Shown here: piece after piece, positions 5,507-5,580 of the stretch
Numbering within the stretch: the first letter of the stretch is position 1
Layout of the letters: every line of letters starts with the position of its first letter
Position numbers and translations under genes: made by a program
NCBI GenBank assembly: GCA_003176035.1
Contig: PSRL01000135.1
Location: forward strand, 1 to 5,580
Source: Verrucomicrobiota bacterium
GTDB taxonomy: Bacteria > Verrucomicrobiota > Verrucomicrobiia > Chthoniobacterales > Xiphinematobacteraceae
DNA length: 5,580 nucleotides
Direction of reading: 5' to 3'
The notes under the pieces: generated by a model
The model's input: only the letters and a program-made list of their open reading frames with translations
Databases searched by the model: none
Told to the model about the DNA's origin: nothing

Positions 5507-5580
5507 TGGTGCTCGGGGCGGGACTTGAACCCGCACGCCTTGCGGCATACGCCCCTCAAACGTATGTGTCTGCCATTTCA
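5507..5580 (-). tRNA. tRNA-Leu, anticodon GAG, 5' end outside window
   Basis: Read on the minus strand, the visible part ends in an encoded CCA (5509-5507) with discriminator A (5510). The acceptor 3' strand is 5511-5517. The T arm has five-base stems at 5518-5522 and 5530-5534 around TTCAAGT. A long variable arm folds as GCC-GCAA-GGC, typical of a class II tRNA. The anticodon stem (5548-5552 with 5560-5564) encloses loop TTGAGGG, giving anticodon GAG (5555-5557), which reads CUC and CUU leucine codons. The D arm is only partly inside, and the 5' acceptor strand lies past the right edge. The general form matches E. coli tRNA-Leu(GAG). Confidence 0.95.

Noticed and set aside
5295..5528. 77-codon plus-strand frame
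   Set aside because: Ser/Pro/Arg-rich composition, no ribosome site, and it runs into the tRNA gene.
5438..5580. Plus-strand open frame reading GWCSGRDLNPHALRHTP towards the window end
   Set aside because: It is the antisense translation of tRNA-Leu, a well-known false protein call in bacterial genomes.
5507..5580. tRNA-Leu as an attachment site for an integrated element
   Set aside because: No integrase, no repeated tRNA 3' segment and no change in gene content is visible in the window.
1..5580. CRISPR array, insertion sequence or defence system
   Set aside because: No spaced direct repeats, transposase, nuclease or toxin-antitoxin-like pair is found on either strand.

Overview
The window looks like ordinary bacterial chromosome of intermediate G+C. 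It carries five protein genes, one of them cut by the left edge, and a tRNA cut by the right edge. The best taxonomic hint is the small outer-membrane barrel protein at 4641-5177. Its layout (signal peptide, short Pro/Glu linker, FRD-x-EFQ-type first strand, Gly-rich strands, terminal Phe) resembles barrel proteins I associate with Verrucomicrobia. The organism is therefore probably a Gram-negative of the PVC group, possibly a verrucomicrobium. This is recall and inference, not a search result.

Layout. The plus strand holds the 3' part of a glycoside-hydrolase-like gene related to the GH101-like group (3-1592). pdxH, encoding pyridoxamine 5'-phosphate oxidase (1600-2247), follows after a 7-base gap. 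A perfect 12-bp inverted repeat (2308-2344) closes this unit. It also lies just past the end of a convergent minus-strand gene for a small putative lipoprotein of unknown function (2386-2874). The minus strand then carries a GT1-type (UGT/sterol-glucosyltransferase-like) glycosyltransferase (3049-4428). Next comes a leader of about 150 bases with a possible 31-codon upstream ORF, and a strong terminator (4578-4614). Beyond that is the barrel protein gene (4641-5177) with its own promoter candidate, and an interval of about 330 bases with no convincing gene. The window ends in tRNA-Leu(GAG), encoded on the minus strand with CCA in the DNA.

How the genes work together. Only the GH-like gene and pdxH look like an operon, and their functions have no obvious link. 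The glycosyltransferase lies downstream of the barrel gene on the same strand, but a terminator separates them. It may depend on readthrough or on a promoter I could not identify. I see no mobile element, CRISPR array, phage gene or defence module. The most interesting signals are regulatory: the arrangement ahead of the glycosyltransferase (terminator, a hairpin carrying a Shine-Dalgarno in its loop, a short ORF overlapping the gene start) and a 5'-terminal stem-loop predicted for the barrel mRNA. I found no clearly new biological system.
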